NCBI GenBank assembly: GCA_000023185.1
Contig: CP001622.1
Location: 3,038,001-3,102,000, forward strand
DNA from: Rhizobium leguminosarum bv. trifolii WSM1325
GTDB lineage: Bacteria > Pseudomonadota > Alphaproteobacteria > Rhizobiales > Rhizobiaceae
DNA: 64,000 bases
Reading direction: 5' to 3'
The notes under the pieces are model-generated. The model was given only the letters and a program-made list of their open reading frames with translations, was not told where the DNA came from and ran no database searches. This document shows, piece after piece, positions 44,321 through 52,800 of this stretch (position 1 is the first letter of the stretch; each line of letters opens with the position of its first letter). Position numbers and translations under genes: made by a program.

Positions 44321-44479
44321 GGATGTTCCCCCGTCCGACCTCCGCGGGCGCGGAGCCGTTATTTTTCTCTTCATCGAGATAACGAAATATCGGCGGGGTG
44401 TGAATAGCCCCACGCCTTGCGGCCGCCACGCTGGGCGTTTATGTGGCGGACGACAATTGCGGTTTAACAGGCTGAAAAC

Positions 44480-45010
44480 ATGAAATCACTGGAACTCATC
44501 ATCGAGCGCATCATCCTGTCGAGCCGCTGGATCCTCGTCGTCTTCTATATCGGCCTAGTAGCAGCACTCGCCGTCTATGCCGTTTCCTTCGCCTACAAGT
44601 TCCTGAAGATCGCCTCCGGCGTCTTCGAGCTTGACGAGGCGGAGATGATCCTTGCCATGCTCGGTTTGATCGACGCTGCCCTCGTTGCCAGCCTGATCGT
44701 CATGGTCATGATCTCGGGTTACGAGAATTTCGTCAGCCGCTTCGACGAGGCCAGCGAGGCCGACAACGAGGTCTCCTTCCTTGGCAAGCTCGATTCGGGC
44801 AGCTTGAAAATCAAGGTCGCCTCCTCGATCGTCGCCATCTCCTCCATCCACCTGCTGCAGGTCTTCCTCAATGCCGACAAATATGCGGACGGCAAGATCA
44901 TGTGGCTGACCCTCATGCACCTCGCCTTCGTCGCCTCCGCCGTCATGCTCGGTTTCCTGGAGAAGCTGATGAGCGTCACGTCGAAAAATGATCTGAAGGA
45001 TAAGGACTGA
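44480..45010 (+). CDS. YqhA/UPF0114 family inner-membrane protein
   Basis: 176 residues, the usual length of UPF0114 proteins. Three to four helices: about 15-40, 55-85 ([28 protein letters not shown], the family signature), 112-130 and 142-162. There is no signal peptide. The function is unknown. It lies alone between fhs and the tandem ClpP-like protein gene. Confidence 0.92.
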   Translation: MKSLELIIERIILSSRWILVVFYIGLVAALAVYAVSFAYKFLKIASGVFELDEAEMILAMLGLIDAALVASLIVMVMISGYENFVSRFDEASEADNEVSFLGKLDSGSLKIKVASSIVAISSIHLLQVFLNADKYADGKIMWLTLMHLAFVASAVMLGFLEKLMSVTSKNDLKDKD

Positions 45011-45092
45011 CAGGCGTCACGAGGCGCCTTCGGAGCTTCAACAAGCAGCAGCCCGACGAAAACGCCGAGCTATGCTCTTTCGAGTCCTGAGA

Positions 45093-46793
45093 TCAATTGA
45101 CCGAAGCAGCAACAGGAACGATCTCTGCCTCAGCTTTTCTCGGGCATCGAAGGCTTTCCTTCGCCTCCGGCCCACAGACATGCAAGCCGGGCTCTTCATC
45201 ATAGGGGATGATACCATTGATGATGCCAAGCTTGAGGGCCTCAGAAGGAAGTATGATACTTCCTCGCTCAGTTGAAGTAGCGGGCATCATCGTCTCGTAT
45301 GTCTCGGCGCTCACGCCCATCTCGTCGAAATAAGCTAAAAATCTCGTATATTCAGCCGTCGTGGGCCTGACGATGCCGATTGCCGAATATCCGACCATCC
45401 GCGGCGTTCCGCTCATCAGGACAAGAGCGCAGCTCGAAAGACAGTACGCACGGCCGGCAAAGACTTCGCCCTCGGTCGGTCCGCTTTTGGCGATGCTGGC
45501 TTTGCAACGTGGATCCAGCTTTGGACAATTCGGCAACTGCGTTCTGCCAATCGAGGTTTCCTGACCTGCAGCGCGGATCATGCGCCCCATCACGAAAGCC
45601 GCATCCGTGTCCCCGCCATTAGATTGAAGGACGATCGGCAGCTTTCGTTCGCCGAGCGTCGTCAACATCGCCTTCAGCCGAGCCGGCGTATCCGGTGTGA
45701 TGTCTCCGTCCGCAGAAATCCACTGCGTGCACTCTTCCTGGCAATTGCCATTGGACATCAGGAGGAAGTCCATCGGCCTGGTTTTGGGCAGTTTCTCGCT
45801 TGTCTCTGCAGCCGCTTCCTGTACGGGTGCCTCGGATACCGGCGTCTTAGATACAGGCGCCTCAGCCGCCACAGGCGCTTCGGCTGCCGGATGGCTGTGA
45901 CAGACAGCCTCGGCCGCTGCATCCGGCGCGCAGAGCGGCATGCCGGGCCACTCATTGTAGGACAGCATGTCCGTAATGAGACCTATTCGAAGTGCCTCTG
46001 CAGCCGGTACGATATTGATGTTGTCAGGCGTAGCGCTCATCATCAGACCGACCACGTCTTCGCTGACGCCCATTTCCTTCAAATAGGCCGTCAAGGCAGC
46101 AGTAGCCTTCTTTCCAAGTTTGGTGGAACTGCTCTGCCCCGCCACCTTGCGTCCGACCTCCTTGCGGGAGATCTCCTTTTTCTTGCCGTTCACGATCTTG
46201 TATTCGATGCGATAGGAAACTCGCACCTTGTTGTAGACAGTCGTGATCTGGTGGACACCGATCAAGGCCCATTGCGACGAGACACGCGACGTACCGCCGA
46301 CGAATGCCAGCGGACAAGCAGAAAAGCAGTATGCACCGGACGAATAGGTATAACCGACCGCGCTACCGTCCTTGGCAACAGCGGCTTGGCAGCGCGTATC
46401 CCCAACCGGGCAATCTTTGAGCCGCGTGCCGCCGACCGCCGTTTCCAGCCCGGCCTTGCGGATCATCCGGCCCATCGCATAGGCGGCATCGACGTCGCCG
46501 CCTTCCGAACGAAAAACGACAGGCAGTTTACGGCCGCCGATCTTCTTGAGGATCTTTCTGAGCCGCGCGGGTGTATCCGACGTTATCCGCCCCTCCGCCG
46601 ATATCCATTCCGGACAGTTTTCCTGGCAGAGGAGACTGCGCACGAGGATGAAATTCATCGGGGGATGCGGCGCTGGCTTCTTTTCCTCGGCAGCCTGCGA
46701 GGTTGCCGCTCCGATCGGCAAGGTCAAAAGGAGAAAAACAAGTAACAATCTGGAAAATAGACACTTCACCAGAAAGGAAACTGCAAAGCGCAC
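45093..46793 (-). CDS. Exported protein with two tandem ClpP-like domains (COG3904-like)
   Basis: 566 residues from a GTG at 46793. A long signal peptide (about 1-34) leads to repeat 1 (about 46-298), an Ala/Pro/Glu linker (299-338, EAPV-type repeats) and repeat 2 (about 341-550). The repeats share WISA-x-G-x-IT-x-DTPARL, GGD-x-DAA, MGRMIR and AYC-x-S-x-C. Repeat 1 keeps a ClpP-like Ser158 (YCFSAC) and His181 (IGVHQI); repeat 2 has Ser453 but Val475 where His should be, and lacks a 40-residue insertion. One active and one decoy or binding domain is likely. Periplasmic location. The substrate is unknown. Confidence 0.8.
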   Translation of the reverse strand: MRFAVSFLVKCLFSRLLLVFLLLTLPIGAATSQAAEEKKPAPHPPMNFILVRSLLCQENCPEWISAEGRITSDTPARLRKILKKIGGRKLPVVFRSEGGDVDAAYAMGRMIRKAGLETAVGGTRLKDCPVGDTRCQAAVAKDGSAVGYTYSSGAYCFSACPLAFVGGTSRVSSQWALIGVHQITTVYNKVRVSYRIEYKIVNGKKKEISRKEVGRKVAGQSSSTKLGKKATAALTAYLKEMGVSEDVVGLMMSATPDNINIVPAAEALRIGLITDMLSYNEWPGMPLCAPDAAAEAVCHSHPAAEAPVAAEAPVSKTPVSEAPVQEAAAETSEKLPKTRPMDFLLMSNGNCQEECTQWISADGDITPDTPARLKAMLTTLGERKLPIVLQSNGGDTDAAFVMGRMIRAAGQETSIGRTQLPNCPKLDPRCKASIAKSGPTEGEVFAGRAYCLSSCALVLMSGTPRMVGYSAIGIVRPTTAEYTRFLAYFDEMGVSAETYETMMPATSTERGSIILPSEALKLGIINGIIPYDEEPGLHVCGPEAKESLRCPRKAEAEIVPVAASVN

Positions 46794-47270
46794 GATTAAA
46801 TTGCCTCAGTTGTACTGAGCATAGGCTTAGCAAGTGGATTGACTGCCAGCAAGCCGGATTTCGCCGCCTGCTGCGGTCCTCTTATCTTTGTTCTCTCATC
46901 GCAATCCGGCTGAGATGGCGTCCCGCTGCGGCCGTGTTCGCGCAGATCACCCGCGCCGCCGCCAAGCGTTGCAGGTAGGCCGCCCCACCGCCTTTGCGCC
47001 GGTGCCGGAGAGATCCGAGCTCTTCCCCGAAACTCTCCCAAGTGATTCTCCCCTGCCCGGCTGCGCGAGACCGTTGCGATGCCGCCATGAGGGAACTCAA
47101 CGATACCGCAACGCTATGTTTGCAACTCGAAACTCAACCGAAGCGCGAGCTACTGTGGCTAATTTTTCACAATTTGAATGAATCGGCTTGCGTTAGGTCA
47201 ATTGGGGCTAGCATCCCGCAGATTTTCTGTATTTGATAGCGGTAACATTGGGGCTGCCGGGGGCGTACAA
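46794..47270. other. 477-base intergenic region, divergent genes
   Basis: Near the ClpP-like gene is a small perfect hairpin, CTCAGT-TGT-ACTGAG (46805-46819), whose minus-strand right arm contains the GAGG ribosome site. The rest is GC-rich up to about 47100 and AT-rich after that, presumably the luxR-type promoter. A 72-codon minus-strand frame at 46882-47100 has a poor start and was not accepted. Confidence 0.5.
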
Positions 47271-47996
47271 ATGTCTTACATGACTACCTCTGAAAGACAG
47301 TCATTGCTTTCGGCAGAGCTTGCGACCGCACGAACGCGCAGCCTGTTTGCGCAGGCGCTCGGCAGGGTCTCCACAGCCTTCGGATTGTCGCATGCGACGC
47401 TAATGCACGCTCCCTCCCCCGAAGACCTCCTCCTGAAACCCCTGCTGATTGAGAGCTCGCTTCCTGTCGCCTATGTCAGGGATTTCGACCGCGCCCACAT
47501 GATGCGCGGCTGCCCTTTCGGCGTAAGGCTGAGGCAGTCTGCTGTGCCGCCGGCATGGCACCTCAACGACGCCTCCAATGGTCAGGCTTTCCCCGCCGAA
47601 CTTCGTGCCCTGATGCTGCGCCATGCCATACCGGCAGGCGTTGCCATGCCGACCATTGCAGCCGACGGCCAGCGCCTGGTCTTTTGGTTCTGCGGCGAGC
47701 GCGCCGCACTTGGCCAGAGTGAGACCAACGAGCTGGCAATGATCATTCTCCATGCACTTGATGCATACAATGCAGTCAAACGTAACGAGGAATGCGCGCA
47801 TAACGCGCTATCAACCAGAGAACTAGAAGTTGTTCGCTGGACTGCCCAGGGCAAGACCTCGATCGAAATCGGTCAGATCCTCACGCTCTCGGACCATACG
47901 GTGAACGCCTATATGACGAACGCGATCAAAAAACTCGATTGCGTCAACCGGACCCAGTTGGTAGCTAAGGCCATTCGATTGAAGCTGATCAACTGA
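47271..47996 (+). CDS. LuxR-family solo regulator with autoinducer-binding-like domain
   Basis: 241 residues from the ATG at 47271 with GGGGGCG upstream. The N-terminal part (about 25-165) follows the autoinducer-binding fold, including AIPAGVAMPTIAADGQRLVFWF, and the C-terminal part (178-241) is a LuxR helix-turn-helix (LSTRELEVVRWTAQGKTSIEIGQIL, ending HTVNAYMTNAIKKL). The Asp-Pro that contacts acyl-homoserine lactone in TraR appears here as Cys-Pro (RGCPF, 80-83). No luxI gene is nearby. It is probably a solo that senses something else. A PAS protein gene follows after 46 bases. Confidence 0.87.
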   Translation: MSYMTTSERQSLLSAELATARTRSLFAQALGRVSTAFGLSHATLMHAPSPEDLLLKPLLIESSLPVAYVRDFDRAHMMRGCPFGVRLRQSAVPPAWHLNDASNGQAFPAELRALMLRHAIPAGVAMPTIAADGQRLVFWFCGERAALGQSETNELAMIILHALDAYNAVKRNEECAHNALSTRELEVVRWTAQGKTSIEIGQILTLSDHTVNAYMTNAIKKLDCVNRTQLVAKAIRLKLIN

Positions 47997-48042
47997 GGAA
48001 TCAGAAGAGAGTCGGCACGTCGTCCCATGATCTGGGGGAATC

Positions 48043-48504
48043 GTGCCTCTTCACTTCGAACAGCCCGTCATTGACAAGACAGAACAATCCCGCGCCCACA
48101 TCGGCATCACCGATGCGGAAGTCGTCCGGATGCTTGCTGCCTATCGTCTTTTCGGCTTCTGGCGCATCGATATCGAGACAGGACATTTCTTTGCAAGCGA
48201 GGATGTCCACGCGATCTTCGGCCTCCCCTATAGCGACGGCCCCGTCAACCTGACAGAGCTGATGTCGCGCATCCATGAGGAGGACCGCAGTCTGATCGCT
48301 CAGACCTTCGAAGAGGCGAGCCTTCACGGCGTCGGCTTCCATTTCGTCTATCGTGTCGACAACCGGCTTGGCGGCCACAAGCTGGTGCGCAGCGTCGGCC
48401 GCTTCCGAAACGATGAAAGCGGCGGCGGCATCGTCGGCATCACCTATGAATTCGTCGAGAAACTGCGCGTCGTCGGCTTCGAGGACAACACGATACCCCG
48501 TTGA
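48043..48504 (+). CDS. Single-domain PAS protein
   Basis: 153 residues from a GTG at 48043, with GGGGGAA just upstream. The domain covers about 25-150 with typical PAS_3 features: GFWRIDIETGHFFASEDVHAIFGLP, MSRIHEEDRSLIAQTFEEA and FVYRVDNRLGGHKLVRSVGRF. There is no effector domain, so it likely acts on a partner. Proximity to the LuxR-type gene in the same direction suggests shared transcription. Confidence 0.85.
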   Translation: MPLHFEQPVIDKTEQSRAHIGITDAEVVRMLAAYRLFGFWRIDIETGHFFASEDVHAIFGLPYSDGPVNLTELMSRIHEEDRSLIAQTFEEASLHGVGFHFVYRVDNRLGGHKLVRSVGRFRNDESGGGIVGITYEFVEKLRVVGFEDNTIPR

Positions 48505-48515
48505 CTCCAGACGTT

Positions 48516-49646
48516 TTAGCGGTCGAGCACCGAGCGGATCTCGACGAGGTTCGAGCGCACCCTCAGAATATAGAAGCCCATGGTGGCGAGATGGCTCGGC
48601 ATGATCCAGCCATCCTCGCGACCGTTCGAGATGATCGCCGGCTGGATGCGCAGGGCGGCCTGGAACTGCCGCGTCGTGCTGCCCCAGATCGCGCCGAGAT
48701 TGCGTTCTTGCACCACCTGTGAGAAGTCGGCCTGCGCGGCGGTAAGGATGGCGTAGTAAGCATAGAGCTGGCCATAGGCGAACCAGAACCGGTCGTCGGC
48801 GCGGGTGTCGAACCAACCGCGATTGTGGTTTTCCGAGCGCTCGGCGAGCATGTCGGAGGTGCCGCCGAGATCGTTGGCAATGCGGTCGATGAACTGCATG
48901 AGGTTATCGGCGCGGCCGTCGAAAACGACATTGCAGAGGGCGAGATCGGTGTTGAACTTGCGCAGGCTGCCGACCGCGGAGCGGTAATAGGAAGGCGTTG
49001 GCGTCTTCGGCCCGAAGGGATTGAGCCCGAAATACCAGCTGTTTTCGTCGAACTGCAGATTGCCGCGCGCGCTCTGCAGGTCATTGTTGATGCCCGACGT
49101 GCCGCGCACGCGCCCAAGCGTATCGACAAGCTCCGCCGAAGTCCGTCGGACCGCCTGGTTGACGCCGCGCTGGAACGACGCCTTGTTGTCGAGAAAGGGC
49201 GTGTGATCCCAGTCGATGCCGAAGAAGCCCATCTTGTAGAGCAGCATGGAGGAGATCCATGCGTTCTGGTTGACATTGAAATCGGTCAGATCGGCCGCGA
49301 CGTCAACGATCGCCGAGCGTTGGCAGGTCTTCGGCGCCGTCGCATTGGCGCCCTCGGCGACCGGCACTTCCTGTCCGGCGGCAACCTTGCGTTCGGAAAG
49401 CCGGTACTGATCGACAAAGGCGGTGTTGAAATTCGACCAGACCTGCGTCTGCCAGAAGAAATAACCATAGAGCACGACCAGCAGCGCCACGAACGCGATG
49501 ACCGGCAGCCGGATCATCCAGCTCCGGCGCTGATACCAGCCGTGTGCGGCAAGAAAGGGCCAGAAGGCCCAGGCGGAAAACAGGCGGGCCCAACGGCCGA
49601 TCGTCTGGCCGATCAGCCTGAAAAAACCGGCTATCCGGTCAAGCAT
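48516..49646 (-). CDS. DUF2333 family membrane protein
   Basis: 376 residues. One N-terminal transmembrane helix (about 45-65, RLPVIAFVALLVVLYGYFFW) follows a cytoplasmic tail with basic and aromatic residues. A large periplasmic region then carries the DUF2333 signature around WISSMLLYKMGFFGIDWDHTPFLDNKASFQRGVNQAVRRTSAELVDTLGRVRG. The function is unknown. The coiled-coil protein gene upstream is 148 bases away on the same strand. Confidence 0.9.
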   Translation of the reverse strand: MLDRIAGFFRLIGQTIGRWARLFSAWAFWPFLAAHGWYQRRSWMIRLPVIAFVALLVVLYGYFFWQTQVWSNFNTAFVDQYRLSERKVAAGQEVPVAEGANATAPKTCQRSAIVDVAADLTDFNVNQNAWISSMLLYKMGFFGIDWDHTPFLDNKASFQRGVNQAVRRTSAELVDTLGRVRGTSGINNDLQSARGNLQFDENSWYFGLNPFGPKTPTPSYYRSAVGSLRKFNTDLALCNVVFDGRADNLMQFIDRIANDLGGTSDMLAERSENHNRGWFDTRADDRFWFAYGQLYAYYAILTAAQADFSQVVQERNLGAIWGSTTRQFQAALRIQPAIISNGREDGWIMPSHLATMGFYILRVRSNLVEIRSVLDR

Positions 49647-49794
49647 CGTCGTCTCCTGTCAGGCGAGGCGAACATCGGGACATTGCCGTCCCGCTGCATC
49701 CCACATATGCGCTCGATGGGCCGAGCACAACACGAACCCTTCGATTTTCCAGAATGAAAGCATTGGGAGAGGGGTATTGCCCGCGCCCTGCTGG

Positions 49795-50868
49795 TCAGGA
49801 GCGCAGGAAAGGCCGGCTGAAACGGAAGGACCTGCGCGCCGTATCGATCAGAGGCGCTCCCGAGGTTTCCGGCGGCGGATCGGCATAGGTCGGGAACCTT
49901 CTAGCGAATTCGAGATCGGCACGGCTCTTGCGCCGCTCCAGATCCTGGGCGACCAGCATGCCCTTCTCGAACAGCCTGATCGGCGCAGCGATATCAGGGA
50001 ACAATTCCGGCTTGATCCTCACCTTCATGCCCGGCCGGTCGGTATCGACCTGCGCCTGGTAGATGATCAGCCGCTCCTCCACGTCGATCAACAGCTTGCG
50101 CAACAGCGCGTTGCAGGCGGCGATCCGGCCGTTCAGCGAATCGACATAGGTCTGGAACAGGCCGATGAAGCGCTCACGCCGCTGGCTGTCGTCGCGCATC
50201 TCGTGCTCCCCGGCGGAAATCCGCTCGGCCTCCGCCTTCAGCGCCCGCCGTTCCGCCTCCATCTGCTCCCAATGCGCCCTGTTGCCATAGACGCCGATAC
50301 GGCCCTGCGTCGTCAGCGCCTTGGCATTGAGCTCCTTCATCTTGAGGCGGGCGATATCGATGGAAACGACCAGCCGGCGCCGCTGCTCGACGATATCGAC
50401 AAGGCTGAGTTCGGCTGCCTTGTGCCGTTCGGTAAGCGCGGCGCGCTGACTGGCGATCAGCCTGGCGAGCGCGTCCGATTTCGTCAAAAGATCGAGCAGC
50501 CGCTCGATGACGGGCGCCTCGCGCACGCGTTCGGTGTACATGCGCCACATCCGCTGGCGCGACACCCAGCCGGCCATCTTCTCACGTAGCGTCAGCCCCC
50601 GGAAACTGTCGAGATCGGCAGAAACCTCGGCCGTCAGCCGGTCGAGGCAAAAGACCAGCTCGGCCAGTTGGGCGTCGAGCGCCGCAGCATCGGCGATATG
50701 GGCCTGGAAGCGGGCATTCTGCTCGAGGAAGACCTCGTCGGCTGATCGTGTTTCGTCGCCGCTGAAGGCGCTGATCGCAGCCACGCAATAGGCCCCCTCG
50801 GCCGCAATCCTCTCGGCGAGGCTGCCTGCGGCTTCATACTGGCTGTCGAATGACGGGGGTTTGCGCAC
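49795..50868 (-). CDS. Coiled-coil protein of unknown function, distantly TelA-like
   Basis: 357 residues from a GTG at 50868, chosen because GGAGAGA lies just upstream; longer readings have no ribosome site. It is almost entirely helical with long coiled coils (about 55-290, such as LTKSDALARLIASQRAALTERHKAAELSLVDIVEQRRRL and EQMEAERRALKAEAERISAGEHEMRDDSQRRERFIGL). It has no signal or membrane segment. The pattern of helices reminds me of toxic-anion-resistance (TelA) proteins, which in related genomes neighbour DUF2333, but the likeness is weak. Confidence 0.75.
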   Translation of the reverse strand: MRKPPSFDSQYEAAGSLAERIAAEGAYCVAAISAFSGDETRSADEVFLEQNARFQAHIADAAALDAQLAELVFCLDRLTAEVSADLDSFRGLTLREKMAGWVSRQRMWRMYTERVREAPVIERLLDLLTKSDALARLIASQRAALTERHKAAELSLVDIVEQRRRLVVSIDIARLKMKELNAKALTTQGRIGVYGNRAHWEQMEAERRALKAEAERISAGEHEMRDDSQRRERFIGLFQTYVDSLNGRIAACNALLRKLLIDVEERLIIYQAQVDTDRPGMKVRIKPELFPDIAAPIRLFEKGMLVAQDLERRKSRADLEFARRFPTYADPPPETSGAPLIDTARRSFRFSRPFLRS

Positions 50869-50944
50869 CTGATCTCTCCAGGGAATCTCCTGCCCCCAAG
50901 CTAGTCGCTTGCGGCGCCAAAGAAAACAGGCAGCATCGCCGGCT

Positions 50945-51547
50945 TTAGACCGGCTCGGCGATCCAGGCACCGTTCATCGCGTCGTCCCAGTGCCTGCGGC
51001 AGAGCGAGACATATTTCTCATTGCCGCCGACATCGATCTGCGCGCCTTCGTGCAATACTTTTCCTTTCGCGTCGAGCCGCACAACCATCGTCGCCTTGCG
51101 CCCGCAATGGCAGATCGTGCGCACCTCGCGCATTTCGTCGGCGATCGCCAGCAGTTCCTGCGAGGCCGGAAACAGCTTGCCCTGGAAATCGGTTCTCAGC
51201 CCGTAGACCATCACAGGGATACCGAGCCTGTCGACGACGCGGGCAAGCTGCCAGACATGGACAGGCGTCATGAAATGCGCCTCGTCGACGAAGATGCAGG
51301 AAATCGGCGCTCCGTCTCCGCTCAGCGTCGCGACCAACCGAAACAGATCTTCATGCGGCTCGAAGGGAATGGCGCTCGCCTCCAAGCCGATCCGCGAGCC
51401 GATGACGCCTCGGCCGGCGCGCTCGTCGAAGGCGGCGATCAGCTGCACCGTGCGCATGCCGCGCTCCTGGTAATTATAGGAGGCCTGCAGCAGCATCGTC
51501 GACTTGCCGGCGTTCATCGTCGAGTAGTTGAAATAGAGTTTTGCCAT
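50945..51547 (-). CDS. tdk: Thymidine kinase
   Basis: 200 residues from the ATG at 51547, with AAGGAGA upstream. The P-loop is STMNAGKST at about 9-17, the Walker-B-like IFVDEAHFM near 85-93, and the zinc-site Cys residues are CHCGRKATM and CRRHW. It phosphorylates thymidine in the salvage pathway and is usually feedback-inhibited by dTTP. Reading frames upstream to 51718 are fortuitous. Confidence 0.96.
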   Translation of the reverse strand: MAKLYFNYSTMNAGKSTMLLQASYNYQERGMRTVQLIAAFDERAGRGVIGSRIGLEASAIPFEPHEDLFRLVATLSGDGAPISCIFVDEAHFMTPVHVWQLARVVDRLGIPVMVYGLRTDFQGKLFPASQELLAIADEMREVRTICHCGRKATMVVRLDAKGKVLHEGAQIDVGGNEKYVSLCRRHWDDAMNGAWIAEPV

Positions 51548-51783
51548 CCGATTTCTCCTTGATCGGCTTATTGAAAGCTTGGAATGGCAAAGAAAAGCCC
51601 TGAGGGAGCGATAATCACAGGAATCCGGCTCGAAAACCGCCGAAAGCCCCGGAAACAAGGCATTGCGAAAAAATCCGCGGACGTCGCAATCGCATGGGTC
51701 GATACGGCGCAAACGCACTGAGGTCGCTTGTCAAACTCGGTTATTGATGGTTGGCTTGGGAACTTAAAGACTGGGAGTCTAAA

Positions 51784-52740
51784 ATGAAAACAACAAGCAC
51801 GTTCAAACTCGTTACCGCAACTGCCGTCGCCGCCCTCTCCGTTGCGACCGCCGCCTTCGCCGCCGATCCCGACAGCTGCTCCACCGTTCATTTCTCGGAC
51901 GTCGGCTGGACGGATATCACCGCCACCACCGCCACCGCATCCATCGTCCTGAAGAGCATCGGCTATCAGACCGACGTCAAGGTTCTCTCCGTGCCGGTCA
52001 CCTACACCTCGCTGAAGAACAAGGACATCGACGTCTTCCTCGGCAACTGGATGGAGACGCAGGAGAAGGACGTTCGTCCCTATCTCGACGACAAGTCGGT
52101 CGAATCCTTCGGCCCGAACCTGGTCGGCGCCAAGTACACGCTCGCCACCAACGCCAAGGGTGCGGAACTCGGCATCAAGGACTTCAAGGATATCGCCGCC
52201 CACAAGGACGATCTCGACGGCAAGATCTACGGCATCGAGCCCGGCAATGACGGCAACCGCCTCGTCATGGACATGATCGAGAAGAACGAGTTCGACTTGA
52301 AGGATATGGAAGTCGTCGAATCCTCCGAACAGGGCATGCTCGCCCAGGTCGCGCGTGCCGACAAGTCAGGCAAGCCCGTTGTTTTCCTCGGCTGGGAGCC
52401 CCACCCGATGAACACCAACTTCAAGCTGACCTACCTCACAGGCGGGGACAAAGTGTTCGGCCCCGACTTCGGCGGCGCCAAGGTCTTCACCAACGTGCGT
52501 GCCGGTTATCTCGACGAATGCCCGAATGTCGGCATGATGTTGAAGAACCTGAAATTCTCCCTCGACATGGAGAACCAGATCATGGGCAAGATCCTCAACG
52601 ACGGCAAGGAGCCGGAGGCTGCAGCTTCCGAATGGCTGAAGGCGAACCCCGCAGCGCTCGAACCCTGGCTCGCGGGCGTCAAAACCCGCGACGGCAGCGG
52701 CGAGGCTCTCGCGGCCGCCAAGACCGGCCTCGGCCTCTGA
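51784..52740 (+). CDS. choX: Choline-binding protein of ABC transporter
   Basis: 318 residues from the ATG at 51784. A signal peptide (about 1-22, ending AAFA) precedes a type II binding fold. All four aromatic box residues of ChoX can be placed: Trp in DVGWTD, Trp in LGNWMET, Tyr in GAKYTLA and Trp in LGWEPHPM. It delivers choline to the inner-membrane ChoWV complex for glycine betaine synthesis and osmoprotection. A hairpin between this gene and choW probably sets the higher level of the binding protein. Confidence 0.96.
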   Translation: MKTTSTFKLVTATAVAALSVATAAFAADPDSCSTVHFSDVGWTDITATTATASIVLKSIGYQTDVKVLSVPVTYTSLKNKDIDVFLGNWMETQEKDVRPYLDDKSVESFGPNLVGAKYTLATNAKGAELGIKDFKDIAAHKDDLDGKIYGIEPGNDGNRLVMDMIEKNEFDLKDMEVVESSEQGMLAQVARADKSGKPVVFLGWEPHPMNTNFKLTYLTGGDKVFGPDFGGAKVFTNVRAGYLDECPNVGMMLKNLKFSLDMENQIMGKILNDGKEPEAAASEWLKANPAALEPWLAGVKTRDGSGEALAAAKTGLGL

Positions 52741-52750
52741 TAATACGAAC

Positions 52751-52780
52751 GGGGCGGCTCGCCGCCCCGCTTCATTTTTG
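52751..52780 (+). terminator. Partial terminator between choX and choW
   Basis: GGGGCGGC (52751-52758), TC, GCCGCCCC (52761-52768), followed by GCTTCATTTTTG. This is an intrinsic-type hairpin inside the operon. It would reduce, not stop, read-through to choW. Confidence 0.75.
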
Positions 52781-52800
52781 TCCGATTGTTGTTTTTCTGG

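Noticed and set aside
46882..47100. 72-codon minus-strand frame between the ClpP-like and LuxR-like genes
   Set aside because: TTG start without ribosome site and no recognisable domain; retained only as a possibility.
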